Positions 11,467-23,121 of a stretch of 64,000 bases of DNA are shown here, piece by piece. Origin of the DNA: Dioszegia crocea (taxonomy: Eukaryota; Basidiomycota; Tremellomycetes; Tremellales; Bulleribasidiaceae); the NCBI GenBank assembly GCA_001600615.1, contig BCKK01000010.1, forward strand, positions 393,732 to 457,731, read 5' to 3'. Both the position numbers and the translations under genes were made by a program. The first letter of the stretch is position 1; each line of letters opens with the position of its first letter. Below the pieces are notes generated by a model that was not told the origin of the DNA, did not search any database, and was given only the letters and a program-made list of their open reading frames with translations.

Positions 11467-12053
11467 TCATCCCACCCGAAAGCCTGGTATCTGCTCCGGG
11501 AACCACCCGTGCGCTCTTATATCTACCTTCTCTCCGCCATTCCCCACCAGAGTATCCACCTGCACACCCTCAGCTTCGAGTCGTTGCCGCTGACGTTCCA
11601 CGCCTAGACCGGCGTCGCCTCGGGGAGAGATGATACCCTTTGCCGAGATCACTCGCTGGTATAGTCAGCTTGACAGTGTAGCTGCCATTAGGAGCTCGTT
11701 GTATGAAGCATCTGGTCAGACCAGTGCCTACGCCATAGCTGTAGCTGTAGCAATCACTTACATGCCATGGTATGTCTGTCGCCGGGGGTAGCATCTTCAT
11801 AGCGTTGCCAACGTGTCTGCCCGATCAGTATGCTGGCGTCAATGAGTGTGCTCGATACGTTTCAATCTCACCTAGGATAGGTAGGATATCCAGCTAGCCG
11901 CGCTATGTGACCTTCAGTCATCAGCGACCTTGCCTGAAATACCTCGGGAGGCACTATACACATACCATAGGTCGTCACTTTACCGTACGGGATCTGCCGA
12001 GTGATTTCATATGCTTTCGCAGTCAGATCAGCGACATTGTCGTTCGCGGCCAT
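11467..12053 (-). CDS. Alkyltransferase-like protein (ATL), DNA alkylation damage sensor
   Basis: Four exons on the minus strand: 12053-11966, 11911-11872, 11816-11762, 11655-11467 (123 aa). The fold is that of the O6-methylguanine methyltransferase C-terminal domain: YEITRQIPYGKVTTYG, HIARLAGYP, HVGNAMKMLPP, then DIPWHRVISAKGIISPRG. In true methyltransferases the active site is PCHRV; here the cysteine is tryptophan (PWHRV), the diagnostic feature of ATL proteins. ATLs bind O6-alkylguanine, flip the base and hand the lesion to nucleotide excision repair without transferring the alkyl group. It is divergent from Mia40 with about 260 bases between starts. The small size and lack of extra domains fit the family. 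Confidence 0.9.
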
Positions 12054-12311
12054 ACCGCTACTTCTACATGGGTAGATACGAGTGAAAGAAGCACTGCAGC
12101 TGGCTGCAGGCTGTCTGTACTATACTGCTCAGGAACTGGCGCGCGAGGAATGCTAGAAATTGACGCACGGATCTACTTCTCGGTCAGATCCGAGACCGAG
12201 GCGGAGGCAAAAAAGTCGGCAGCCAGTGACGACGATCTTACCAATCCAGCTATCTTACATACATCGACCGCCTTGACCTATCTGATAGCAGCTCAGACAT
12301 TACAGTCAAGG

Positions 12312-13256
12312 ATGTTCGCTTCACGCACTACACCAGTCCGAGCTGCCCTGCGGAATTTCCGCCCTGCAGCTCGTATATCGACCCCATCAGCCCGGATCTC
12401 CAGGAGCTACGCCACCACCCGAACGAAAACCTCAACGACACCGCCGCCTAGCGGAAACGATGGTGGACTTGGGCAGACGTTGTTCTTGGTCGCTGCAACC
12501 TTAACTATTGGGGGCATTGTCATGTCGCAAAGAGGCAAAGTGACGAATGAGGCGAGTGTGGCGGCTGCTAGAGCTAAGGCAGGGGATGGATCGGGTAGGG
12601 ATAGGAAGCGGGTTGAAGAGCCTTTTGTGAAGGATGAAGGTCAGTCGAATTTGAGAATGTAGTCTGAGTCAGTTGCTGATATGCTGTAGAACCAAAAACA
12701 GCGGATGTTCCTGCGATCGTTACCAAGAAGGAAGAGGAGGCTGAACAGTCAACGCAAGAAGCTAGCTCGGCAAATCAGGGAGCATTCAATGAGGAGACTG
12801 GAGAGATCAACTGGGATTGTCCAGTGAGTTGTCTGACAATTTCGTACTCGCTTTAAGCCGACGTATTGAATATAGAGAACTGACAACGATAGTGTTTGGG
12901 CGGAATGGCAGATGGACCATGTGGCGAAGATTTCAAAGCGGCATTCTCATGTTTCGTCTACTCGGAGGCAGAGCCCAAGGGTGTGGACTGCGTGGAGAAA
13001 TTCAAGGGGATGCAGGACTGCTTCAGATTACATCCGGAGATATATGGCGAGGGTCAGTTACTTCCGCACGAAGGTCAATGTACAAAGCTGACGAAGTGCA
13101 GAGATCGACGATGATGAGCAGGCAAATGCGGATGGACCCTCAGATCCAGACGCAGGAGCAGGAGGAGAGGAGATTGGATCGGTGGATGGTCCATCGACAA
13201 AGGCTGAGCCTGTGAAGGTGGACGCGGAATCGGCAGAGACATCATCAAGTGCATAG
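12312..13256 (+). CDS. MIA40: Mia40/Tim40, mitochondrial intermembrane-space import oxidoreductase
   Basis: Four exons: 12312-12639, 12690-12823, 12893-13052, 13102-13256 (258 aa). The N-terminus is an arginine-rich mitochondrial presequence followed by a single hydrophobic anchor ([16 protein letters not shown]). The C-terminal domain has the catalytic CPC motif, split by an intron between its proline and second cysteine (WDCP | CLGG). It is followed by the twin Cx9C helices [18 protein letters not shown] and [18 protein letters not shown]. Mia40 oxidises small cysteine-rich proteins arriving in the intermembrane space and passes electrons to Erv1. An acidic, glycine-rich tail follows. The membrane anchor is the long yeast-type form rather than the short animal form. 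Confidence 0.95.
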
Positions 13257-13479
13257 ATTGGGACATTAATGCATGGTAGCTTCCCCCCTCTAAGTTTCTA
13301 TTTGAGCTCGGCTCGACGGGCGGTCCAGCCTTGAGCAGAAATAGCGCTTGTTGATCGCTTGAGCGAATCGTAGCGAATCGTAATTCCGCCAAGGTATCCT
13401 TAGCTGTTTCGCACACCGTTGGTCGATCAATACCGGCGAGTCGAGTTCGACTCAGCCATAGCTGAGCTAGTGAGGCGAG

Positions 13480-15128
13480 TTACGCCTGTGGTGTATGCCC
13501 CTGACTGCTACCCTCATTCCACAGAGTCTCTCCCATCATGACATACAGCCTGCCCGCCCGCACATACTTCTGAAGGCCATTCCACCACTCCATCACTCCC
13601 ATCTCTTTACGTCCCTCGGGCTTGACGCGCGAGATGGCAAGCCAAGTCACCGGCTTCCCTTCTTGGTCCCTATATCCAGAAGGCCCGGATCCATCATCCC
13701 ATGTCACAGTTTCGACATTGTAGTGTTTGCCTCGAGGACCAGGCGCGCAAGCCAGACGCAAGACTTGTTGCTTTTTGTCCAATGCAGCCAGGCCGGGAGT
13801 GATATATGGTAGTTTTGATAGAGTGGGAGGGGGCGTGGAGATCGAAAAGGCTGTCAATTGGATTTTCTGGTCATCGAAGGTGGTCCATATAGGTTGCTGT
13901 TGAATTAGCTTCAATTCTCCCAAACGATGAAGCTCGTGGCCAAACTCACTTGATGTGATATGCCGCGTGACAGTCTTTCTAGCACATCGGCCGGTTGTAG
14001 TCGTATCCGAGCGACGTCTTCGTTAATCTTGGGCGCCCGAGTGATTTCCGACACGTCCTGGACCTGCCCTTTAACCTGAGAGCTCAGTCAGATTCGCATG
14101 AGAGACATCAAATCAGAAGCACGTACATCGCCATCCTGCATCTTTCTCAATACCTCAACCAGCAGCTCACCCCCAATATCCGCCAGCGTCGGTAGGAGCG
14201 TGTTATACGTGGCGTCGGCCGGGACCGCCTGCATCCATAAGTATTGCACTTCATTTAGGATGCGATCCCTCGATGAGTCATAGCATGGACAACTCACGAT
14301 CCCTCGCCTTACACCGACGATATCGCCCGAATCAACGCCCTTCTTCAACGGCTCCAACCTCTGAACACTGACGCCGGTCTCCTTGTCCCCCGTTGCTATT
14401 GTCCATTGTATAGGTGCCGCTCCGCGCCATCTGGGCAAAAGCGACGGGTGTACATTGAGAGCATGGGTCGGTAAGAAGCGGTCTAGGAATTTGCGAGGGA
14501 GGAGATGGCCGAAAGATGCTGTGATGAGGAGAGATGTTGGGGTTGGGGCGGAATGTGTTTCAGGCAACTACTAATTTGAGCTGATGACTTCGAGCAGTAA
14601 GCTCCAGGCCGGTATGGAACGTACCTCATATGCAGAAATACCTTCAGCCGGAACCTGCTGCACGGGGATTTCATTCGCCTTGGCTAACACGCTCAAAGCG
14701 CCTGGCCATCAGCGACGTGTCGAGTAGTACGACGAGAAGCAGACATACATACCCGTAACAGGACGCATAACCCCTTTTACGCGTACCAGCTTTTCTTGCG
14801 GAGCCAGGACTGTCAAGCTCTGCCATGTGTCTAGATGATGAGCAGAGGCACAGTCTTGGAAGCTGTGGGGAGATTACATACCTTTAGCATTTATCAGCGC
14901 CTTCAGAGAAGCAGCCGAGAAAGAATCAGACCCGCAGAAGAGGATGTCAAATTTGGGCTTGGAAGAAATATCTGCCGAAGTGGACAGAAGCCTCTTCGGG
15001 CACGAGGCGAACAGGGCTATTGATGGTCGTATCGAGCCGCTTGAAAAGGCGGAATGACTCCTGCAAGTAGCACCCCTACTCTTGAGACCATTGAGCGTGC
15101 TTGGCAGCCATCCTAGCGCTGCTGACAT
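13480..15128 (-). CDS. FMT1: Mitochondrial methionyl-tRNA formyltransferase
   Basis: Seven exons on the minus strand: 15128-14882, 14830-14753, 14701-14625, 14567-14298, 14228-14127, 14075-13950, 13896-13480 (438 aa). A presequence-like N-terminus leads to FDILFCGSDSFS, the formyltransferase start strand. The folate/catalytic region reads ITASFGHLLP, then NVHPSLLPRWRGAAPIQW and GDKETGVSVQ. The N-x-H-x-S-L-L-P-x-x-R-G motif holds the catalytic Asn and His. The enzyme formylates initiator Met-tRNA in mitochondria using 10-formyl-tetrahydrofolate. The C-terminal domain (TRAPKINEDVARI) binds tRNA. It is convergent with Mia40 (223 bases between stops) and divergent from the RING ligase gene. Confidence 0.92.
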
Positions 15129-15660
15129 GCTGTGAAGCGAGGGAGATGGAGTGGGTGTAAGCGAGGAGTGAAATTCGGTAGGGAGTAGTACTGCTCGGGA
15201 CCCCGCAGATAGGGTTAACGTAAAGTCAAACCTTAAATCTCGTTTGGCACCGAGATCGCGAGAGATCGCTCGAGGCTATTTATTCACTCTTGTTGTCTGC
15301 CTCTACACTCTCTATTAACTCTTGATTCATCGCTTATATACTCTGTGGTACCCGCGAGCTACAGTGTTCAACTCGCTTTACCCAAAAAATCACGTCAATC
15401 CGATCAACAAACAGTCGCAAAGATCGCCTGGAACAAAGGGTTGTTTTCGCTTCGCGCGCGACGCCCGTTGTCGCACGCAGTTTACCGCAGTGCTGTCGCA
15501 GCAAGCACAATAATTGGAGCGCGCGATCAGCTTATACTCCCACACACCGGCCTGACACTCGAGGAGTATCCCAAGCGGCGGCGGTTAAGTGTGTCGTTCT
15601 AACACGAACGCGTTCCAAACATCCTCGCGCTAGCCCTTATCTCTCCGACATCCACTAGCC
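15129..15660. other. Divergent intergenic region FMT1 / RING ligase
   Basis: A 532-base divergent region with no coding signal I can support. It contains two plus-strand shadow frames of about 60-85 codons that are arginine-rich and lack motifs. Promoters for both flanking genes are expected here. Confidence 0.5.
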
Positions 15661-17605
15661 ATGCCGGGCGTGACCATGTCCCACTTGCTTCTCATCCCTA
15701 CAATCTCTACCCTTATCCTCTCTGCTCTCCCCTCTGCCCATGCCTACATCCCCGCCGTGCCCATGAACGACACGTCAAGTTTGAACTTGACTGACTCATC
15801 GACTATTTCCATATCTTGGCGAAATCCACCTGGCGTTTATTCTGGATCAGTGTGAGTTGAATCCAGTATAAGCATAGTCTCATCCGCTGATTGTTCAGAT
15901 CATACCAGCTCGAAGCTGATATCCCTACCAATGGAACGACTGCCGGTGCCCTTGTCCATTTCTCCGAATCTACGATGGGCCCGAATCTCACGACAAGCAC
16001 ACCGTGGATTGCATTCATCAGCTGCGACCTAAATGAGACTGGGACAAGTATGGAAGATGGTACGTTTACTCGTTCACTACGCTTGCGTTGCTGACATCTG
16101 CAGACGTGTTTACTCTGGCTCGAGATAGAGGAGCTGTATCCGCCTTGCTTTATACCACGCAATCTGCAACGTGCGCGTTGAATCCGAGATACATCAAGGA
16201 CTTCGAGAAACCTCTGGATGTCTTTGCGACCCGCTCGTTTCAGATCGCTCGGTAGGTCCATATATTCGTACTGGGAATTATCGCTTATGGACCAGCGTAA
16301 TTGACAGTCAATTTCGGCACACCAACCAGACGTACTTTGTTTACGATGGCAAAAAACTCAATGACAGGTGAGTCTTTTGGCGTGCTTCTCAATCTGCTTG
16401 CTGATGCTGTAGTGGCGCAATGGTCAACGCATCTCTAGTTACAACGCGAAACCAAACCACGTTAAACGAGACCACGTACCTCATCGGTACACTCCAAGCT
16501 CGGAATTCGACTGGTCAAGCCACTCCAACCGATATCCCCGGATCTGCCGCCAGTCCCGCCGCAGCCCCCAACAGCCGGGTCTCACCATCCATGATCGCCC
16601 TCTATGTCATTACTGGGCTTATCGGGACATGCTTCATCCTCATGCTGCTTCTAGGATGGAGACGAGCCCGGCGGCACCCAGAGCGATATGGCCGAAGGGA
16701 GGAAGATGGGGAAGCGCCTCGTACTACTGCGGCAGGGTTAGCACAGGCCATATTGGAGACTTTCCCAGTGATAAAGTTCAATCGGCGTGGAGCGGCAAAT
16801 GGGCAGTTTGGGGAAACGTCGCCAAAACGTCTCGATTCGGATAATGAGCTCAGCATGATGGCTGTTGCGGCCAAGTCGGGCGGATCGGGTGATGCGAACT
16901 CGGAGACTACTCGTGTGCAGTCGAGTCGGGCTGCGAGTGGCAAGACGCTTTCGAGACCGACGTCGGGGAGTGTGGAGGGCGTTGCGACGCTAGAGGGGGT
17001 CGCGGAGGCTGAGGGGTCGGGCGATATTTGTCCGATTTGTCTCTTGGAGTTTGAGGAAGGGGACGACTTGAGGGTGTTGCCTTGTGAGAGGGAACATATG
17101 TACCACCAGGGCTGTATTGATCCATGGTACGTTTACCTCTTCCACCATTGGAACGTTCGCTGATCAGACCAGGCTATTGCGTGTCTCAGGATCGTGCCCG
17201 CTATGTCGAAAAGGTACGATTGACCACTTGTCAGATCAATACACGTACTAATCACCAGATTTCAACGTCACGGAGCCTACACCAGCCACTTCCCCAACTC
17301 CAGCTTCAACATCCAACTCTACTCCTCAACCCGTACCCTCCGAACCTCAAGGTGGATTCGCCCGCTACCTAGCTTTCATGCGTCGGGAACGCCGTCGTAC
17401 CCGTCGAAGAGCAGATACAAATGCTACTGCCGCTTCGGGGCTGAGTGAGCGGTCCGAAGGTGATGGGACGGGACAAGCTGAGGAGGAGGAGACTGAGAGT
17501 GTGGTTTGGGGTCCTGGACCTAGAGGTCGGAGGACATCTGGAACGGCCCCTGGTGGACAGGGGCATTCCAGGCGGACGTCAGCGGGAGCGGGTGCTGGAC
17601 TGTAG
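15661..17605 (+). CDS. PA-TM-RING-H2 transmembrane E3 ubiquitin ligase
   Basis: Seven exons: 15661-15851, 15899-16059, 16104-16251, 16308-16367, 16413-17126, 17173-17213, 17259-17605 (553 aa). Signal peptide ending near SAHAY, then a luminal protease-associated-like domain with many N-x-S/T glycosylation sites (NDTS, NLTD, NETG, NQTY, NRTL-type). One membrane helix ([20 protein letters not shown]) separates it from a cytosolic part. There the RING-H2 reads CPICLLEF, then [11 protein letters not shown] and CPLCRK; splicing is needed to complete its last two cysteines. Members such as animal RNF13/GRAIL ubiquitinate membrane cargo in endosomes or the secretory pathway. The acceptor of exon 4 is ambiguous (16295 or 16307); both keep frame. 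The tail is low complexity. Confidence 0.88.
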
Positions 17606-17722
17606 TGAAGATGGGTTTGTGGGATGATTCATTCATAGCATAGATGGGCTGTAATGTGTGTATGCGAGGTTATGTATCTATAGACTTTCCTGATGTTCAT
17701 TTGACTCGAGGTCTAAACCAGC

Positions 17723-17741
17723 TTTGCCACCCGGTGGCAAA
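17723..17741. repeat. Perfect 9-bp inverted repeat with 1-nt loop
   Basis: TTTGCCACC is followed by one C and then its exact complement GGTGGCAAA. The flanks CGAGG (17708-17712) and CCTCG (17742-17746) can pair as an outer stem with a bulge. It sits about 120 bases downstream of the RING ligase stop, so it could be a 3'-end hairpin, a protein-binding palindrome or chance. Confidence 0.7.
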
Positions 17742-18236
17742 CCTCGCGGTGGATATTGTCATTTCCGCCACAAACTGCCCAAATGCCTATTGCCGAAAGT
17801 CGCCTCGACAGAGGTCGCCAGTACGTGCCAAAAGGCAGTACTTTCACCAAGTGCAGAACGATACTCCAACGTTACTGAATGATTCCCTTGGGGGATGATG
17901 TCACTTGTCAGAACTGCGATACCCTTGTAGTCATCAGGGACTGTGGCAACACGGTTCTCAGCGGGGTACAGCATAGGTTCGGAGATTGGCATCCTGCCGA
18001 GGCGGGGTGTTGGTCTTTTTGCTTGGTGTGCTGAGGCAGTGATATTGACATTTTGAAGATACCTAGAGATGCCTGCAAGATTTACTGCCCATAGCCTGTG
18101 GTAGGCCTGACATGTCTGCCGAGATAGGCCCGGGCCGACTTTCGGATCCGAACGGGCCGAAGCACTTCCCCGAAGGGACAGAGCAAAGGACGGACCCCTC
18201 CCTTTGCCGCAAAGCTTTCCCTGTCTCGGTATCTAT

Positions 18237-18252
18237 ACACACACACACACAC
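18237..18252. repeat. (AC)8 microsatellite
   Basis: Sixteen bases of alternating A and C in the intergenic region upstream of the membrane-protein gene. No function is implied; length polymorphism is likely. Confidence 0.9.
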
Positions 18253-18709
18253 GCAACGTTGCTTGTGGACCGGACGCAAAGGGACGCAGAACCGGGAGCA
18301 TCTGTCAGAAATACACGCCTTATGGCCTCAAACACGACAGCAGCCGTGTTGGCCGTGTTGACCCATACGTGCCATACGTCCATCGTCCCGCTAGATGGAG
18401 GGCCTTGTAAGGATACTCATTCCAAAGGACTAGGCTACTGAAGGATGTCCGGCACAGACAATACGGCCAAAGGAGGGCCTAACATCGGTGGCATTTTTGC
18501 GCGGGCCTTTGGGCTCGCGCCCTTATCGACGAAACAAGCTTTGGAGCGGTCATCCGACAGCATCGGGCACAGAGATGGTATATAGCATGATCTGAAGGCG
18601 GTATCTCCCATCATACCTTCGCACTCCCGATTGATCCTATCGCCTTCCCTTCTGACCACCTACAAACCGCTAGACGACCACCTTCGTTTGGCGCAATTCT
18701 TCGCTCAAA

Positions 18710-20286
18710 ATGTTGACGTGAGTCCCATCAGTCGGTTCCCAATTGACGTACCCAGCCCAAACTGCATGGAGATTTTCACCCTCCTTTCTGGATCAGGTCT
18801 AATCTTCTTTGTCTGGCATATGTGGCGATACGACCATTTCAGGTAAGCCTTCAGTGCATTGACCTCGCGCCAGTACATCACTGACGCGCTAGATGTCTGA
18901 TCCCCATGCGCCAAGACTGGTTCCGTGCGCTCATCTGCTACATTATGCTAGTGGCCTTGTGCACTCTCTTCACCTACGGTACCATACAGATGATCATCCT
19001 CTACGATCAAGTAAGTCCACGCGCCGAGTGAAGCTGACTTGCAGTACTTTGCTACCATCAACGGCCTGACTTTCCCTCGGCCTTGGCAGATGTGGCCTGA
19101 GAAGTCACAGAGGCTATGGCGAGACAGTCTCTATATCCTCACAGTCGGATGGTCTTTCATGCAGGCTGTCCATTTGGAAGAAGTGAGTTTTGCATCTTGG
19201 AAATAGCTGACGTCAGTTCCTCTACTGGGCATATCTCATCTCATCTATCCGATCCCCTACCGGCCCCAAAGTTTCATGGGTCAAATCCATCTACTTCAAA
19301 CTCTGGGTCGTGGGGTCGTTCTCCGGTCTGGCCCTCCTCATCGCTGCGGTCAACATCGAGAGGAACGACCTGGACTATATGCGAGCCTACGTCTTCCTAG
19401 TCGGCGGGGCGATGAGCACTGTGTAAGTCTACAACGAGGCATGAGCTCATCATCAGCTTCGCGGTCTTCTCCACCATTCTATGCTTCGCTCTTCCCTCCT
19501 TCGTCCGCGCCGTCCGAGCCCAAGGCGCATCATACGAAGTCCTCGACCGCCTTGCGTTCTTCTCCGAGATGAACGGTATCCGAGTGACATTCCGCTGGAT
19601 CTACTCCATCTGCTTTGTAGGTTTTCATCAAGCTCAATGCTGACTTACAGGTCGTACTCTCTGCCGACGCTCTATCCCCCGCGCAAACCATCAACAAATC
19701 CCCCTTCGGCTCCGACGTGGTCTTCATGACCGGCATGATTTCCGTCTTCATCACTGCCTGTCTCTCAATCATCATCCTCCTCCCTCGTAACATGTCAGCT
19801 GAGGCTCTCCCCCCATCCGCCCAGCCTACCAAGATGAAAATGGTGGCCTACCCCCGTCCCCGATCACACTCCATCAACCCACCGCACAGCGCCGCCGCAG
19901 GTACCGGTACCAGTCGGCAGATCGACCAGATGGCAATCCTTGGCCTCAGGCTCAATCTCGACCGCGAAGCTATGGGCATCGCCACTGAGGATTTACTCGA
20001 GATGCCTGTCGTTGCCAAGGGCCCACCATCCGTCTCGAGCGCAGACAATGAGTCTACGAGGGAGATGTACAAGGCGAGTCAGAGCGAGGAGCATATCTTC
20101 GGTCAGCAGGCGGCGATGGAGGATGCGATGGGCGAGAAGCAGTCGCAGACTCCCAAGAGGGGTGTGAGGTGGTCTGAGGCGCCAAAGAAGGGTCGTCAGC
20201 CGGAAGAACAGGCTCAGGGCCCCTTGTCGCCCAGGAGGCAAAGTCAGGTATGGGTCCATACCGAGACTGTCAACCATGCCAATTAG
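18710..20286 (+). CDS. Multi-pass integral membrane protein, unknown function
   Basis: Seven exons: 18710-18717, 18756-18842, 18893-19010, 19045-19182, 19217-19422, 19457-19616, 19651-20286 (450 aa). The first exon carries only eight coding bases and the first intron is 38 nt. The product has about seven hydrophobic helices (for example LLSGSGLIFFVWHMW, ALICYIMLVALCTLFTYG, VFMTGMISVFITACLSIIIL). It then has a roughly 170-residue hydrophilic tail rich in Ser, Pro and Gln. The topology is receptor-like, but I recognise no receptor family motif. Similar proteins are, as far as I know, basidiomycete-specific hypothetical proteins. The splice joins are all in phase, so the gene is intact. Confidence 0.75.
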
Positions 20287-20725
20287 GGATTGGGCAGCAG
20301 AGGCAACGGAGGTGAGGGGTGCTAAGAGAGCTGCCCGGAGCCAGATGTAGATAGAATCTTGGGGACGATGGAATCAAGCGGCTTGTTTGTATATATTTCT
20401 TAGTCAATGCTGAGCCTAGGGTTAAGTAGGTCGTTCCGGTATGTGATCGCAATGAGATCAGAAGGTACTCTACATCGTATATATCGCTCTTGGCTGCTGA
20501 AGTGTACAATATGGCCGACCTCTGGCCCTGGCAATTGGCCTTGGACTACACCTCCCTACCCCGTATTCGTCCCCATGATCGACCTCTCCGCACTCTGCAA
20601 TAACTCCGCCGACCCTTATACACCGCCCTCGCCTGGCCATCTTCTCATGATTCCCTTCCATCACCTCCTGACGCCCCAAGACAATAAACGCCTCTCCATC
20701 CCCGCCCTCAACTCGGCATCACGCT
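20287..20725. other. Convergent 3' region
   Basis: This lies between the stops of the membrane-protein gene and the DUF1748 gene. The open frames here are shadows; I see no separate gene. Confidence 0.5.
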
Positions 20726-21120
20726 CTATTCCCTCTTGAAATGTTGACTCGTCACCGCCTGCCCAGCCACCAGATTGAAGACTGTTTCGCCCGCTGAGAG
20801 GTATCCGTTGGCTACAGAGCGTATAGAGTCGTCGGCAATGAGCTGTGTGTTGGGTCTGATGTATCAGCGTGAATACAACCTGGGAATGGCAAAGCAGTAG
20901 CGTGAGTCTGGGGGGCTGGCTACTTTTAGCGGCACACTGTGTCTGCTTTGCCAGCCTCGGAAAGGACTGTCTTAGTGCACAGGCCGACCCAGGAGAGAAC
21001 AGTTCGATCGCAGAATACAAAGGGGACTCACGAAAAGCCCGTTGATTTCTTGACGCCGGCAAGGAGGGCAGAGACGGCCATGAGGTCGAAGCCATAGTGG
21101 AATAATCTGCCGAGAACCAT
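20726..21120 (-). CDS. DUF1748 small mitochondrial-type protein
   Basis: Two exons on the minus strand, 21120-21032 and 20855-20726, give 72 residues. It starts MVLGRLFHYGFDLMAVSALL and continues AGVKKSTGF, the fungal DUF1748 signature. After the intron it reads PNTQLIADDSIRSVA and GETVFNLVAG, again matching the family. Yeast relatives are small proteins reported at mitochondria; biochemical function is not established. The intron (20856-21031, 176 nt) is much longer than most introns in this window, and other acceptors inside it would break the family match. Confidence 0.8.
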
Positions 21121-21376
21121 TGTGTGCAGGTAGACTTGGATGAGGAGTAGTAGGGAAGAGCTTTGCTGGGCGGTAGTGTGGATCTGAGAAGGTGGATATG
21201 TGGGCTCGATGAATGTATGGTTGCCTGGGTGCTGTTTCACAATTTGAAGGTGCCGGTCGGACGCGTACTGCGGGATCATGCGGGAGCAGTTCCGCCCATT
21301 CATGCCGACTCCCTCGAGAGATCAGCGTGCAACATGGAGGTCGTGTGATCAATACAATTCTACGATCTAGTCTATC

Positions 21377-22921
21377 CTATGCCTTGCTATCTGACTCTCG
21401 AGCATCACCCCGTTCTTCCACCCAACGCCTTACAGCCCTTTTACCCTGACCCAACACCCAAGCTCTCCGCCATCGATCTTGTCTGCTCAAATCACCCTTC
21501 TGTCCATTGCTCGGCCCGTTCTCTGTGGCGCCTACTACAGGCCCTATTCCCCAGTCACTCCATAGACGCATTGCCCAGCCTGCTACGCCCCAGATGTCGT
21601 CCCAGTCGACGTCGAAGAGGATGTACCAGTCCGCAGGGAGGGGGATGCGGAGGAGGCGCGTGGTCAGGAGGATGGCTGCGCAGGCAAGGACGTGTGCGGG
21701 GTGGATGGCATATACAGGAGAGAGAAGACTAGACGATTAGCTCGCTATACCACATAGTTGTCCAATTCCTTGCGATGCGGATAGGGGATTGCATGGAGGG
21801 CTTAGAGTAGCAGCGACTTACAGATCATTCAGAATTGACCATGTCGTTTGAGCTACGTCAGGCTCGAATACCAGATCTAGGATCTTGAGGTAGTTCACAG
21901 CGTGGTTATACGGCAGATCAACCTGGAGTATCAGCTGGTAGCTTGACTCCTCACACCAAGCCACATTTACCTGCATATTAAACCCTAGTCGCTTGAGGAT
22001 TTGCATCTCGTTCCCGACTATCGAGTCTTTCCCTGAGATATCAGCGGACTGTCCTGCACTGAGCCTCGTCAGTTCCAAATCACTTACAATCCCAGAAAAC
22101 TTCATCGTGGAATCCAGGTACTTCCCATACCATCCCCTCAAACACCTTTTCGCGAGCTTTACTCTTCCCCTTGATATCAAGCCCCATGGGATATCGAGAA
22201 GATGAAGGTCCGCCGGCATCAACAGGTATAGGTCTGTCTGCGGGGTACGACAGGAGGTGATTCGTTCGCGCTGCGAGGAACATGTACGTGTTGATTAGGT
22301 CACGGAGACGGATGGGCGTTTCATTTAGCTTTGTTGAGAGATAGAGGGATGATATGGAGATGTCCTATGGCGTCAGTATGTTGTACGTATTAATCAAAAG
22401 GGCTGTGGTCGAGGTAGCCCGGTCCAGGCCCAAGCTCAGCATCAAGACCCTTGCTTCCGAAACCTCTCTTGGGCTCTCAAAGGTTCCCCCTCACACCCCA
22501 CTCGTTGGTATTTCGTCCCTTCCTGCCCCACGGAGATTTAGAATTCTCCCTTCCTTCTCATCAAACATGAGGTATGTCTGTTGATATTGTGGACATCACA
22601 GCTCCGACCGGTACTTGGCAGGCGTGAGCAACAACTAACCTGGATACCGAAAGAGCACATTGAGCTGACGAAGAAGAACCGATGGAAGATGACTTGAGCT
22701 ATTGCCATGGTACTTTGCGGTCTGACAAAATCAGTACTTAGCAGAGGATTCCATAGATAGTCAGAGCGAACGTACAAATCCAGCATGATCCCAGCCTCTT
22801 GGATTGCCATACAGCCCACCACCCTCAGATCCTCCTCCACTTCTCTCGGAATTCCATCCTGTGCCGATGGGGTATTAACCAGCTGCGCGAGCGTAGCTAG
22901 TGGGTGAGGCTGACGAGACAT
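21377..22921 (-). CDS. Cyclin L-type cyclin (transcription/splicing-associated)
   Basis: Six exons on the minus strand: 22921-22776, 22721-22640, 22364-22088, 22032-21971, 21922-21822, 21728-21377 (339 aa). The cyclin box reads DGIPREVEEDLRVVGCMAIQ, QSTMAIAQVIFHRFFFVSSM, DISISSLYLSTKLNETPIRL, FWDWKDSIVGNEMQILKRLG and DLPYNHAVNYLKILDL. This is the cyclin L family, which in other eukaryotes pairs with CDK11/12-type kinases and associates with pre-mRNA splicing factors. The start at 22921 gives a short leader; an upstream in-frame ATG at 23074 is less likely. Intron 22365-22639 is 275 nt, four to eight times the local norm. The gene is divergent from eIF3j with 200 bases between starts. Confidence 0.88.
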
Positions 22922-23121
22922 TTGATATAGGCGAATGAGATAGATGGTCAAATTGTCATCGCAGCATGACTTCGGTGCAGTCAAGATGCTTACGTACACA
23001 GCCTGAAACCACACAACCAAAAATCCGAAAAATCCCTTTGTGTTGCTTCTCCCATCAACATTGCTATAGTACAAAGCTATCTAGCCTTATCTACACACAT
23101 CTCACTGGATAGATCGAGAGA

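Larger units (their letters stand above)
17606..18709. other. 1.1-kb intergenic region with hairpin and AC microsatellite
   Basis: No gene can be supported here. A minus-strand frame at 17759-17992 has normal-looking composition but no motif and no neighbouring exons. The stretch holds a perfect inverted repeat at 17723-17741, an (AC)8 tract at 18237-18252 and a GC-rich near-palindrome around 18500-18522, and it ends in the promoter of the membrane-protein gene. Confidence 0.5.

Noticed and set aside
13430..13470. tRNA-like B-box (GTTCGACTC) near 13445
   Set aside because: No matching A-box and the flanks do not form a T-stem, so it is not a tRNA.
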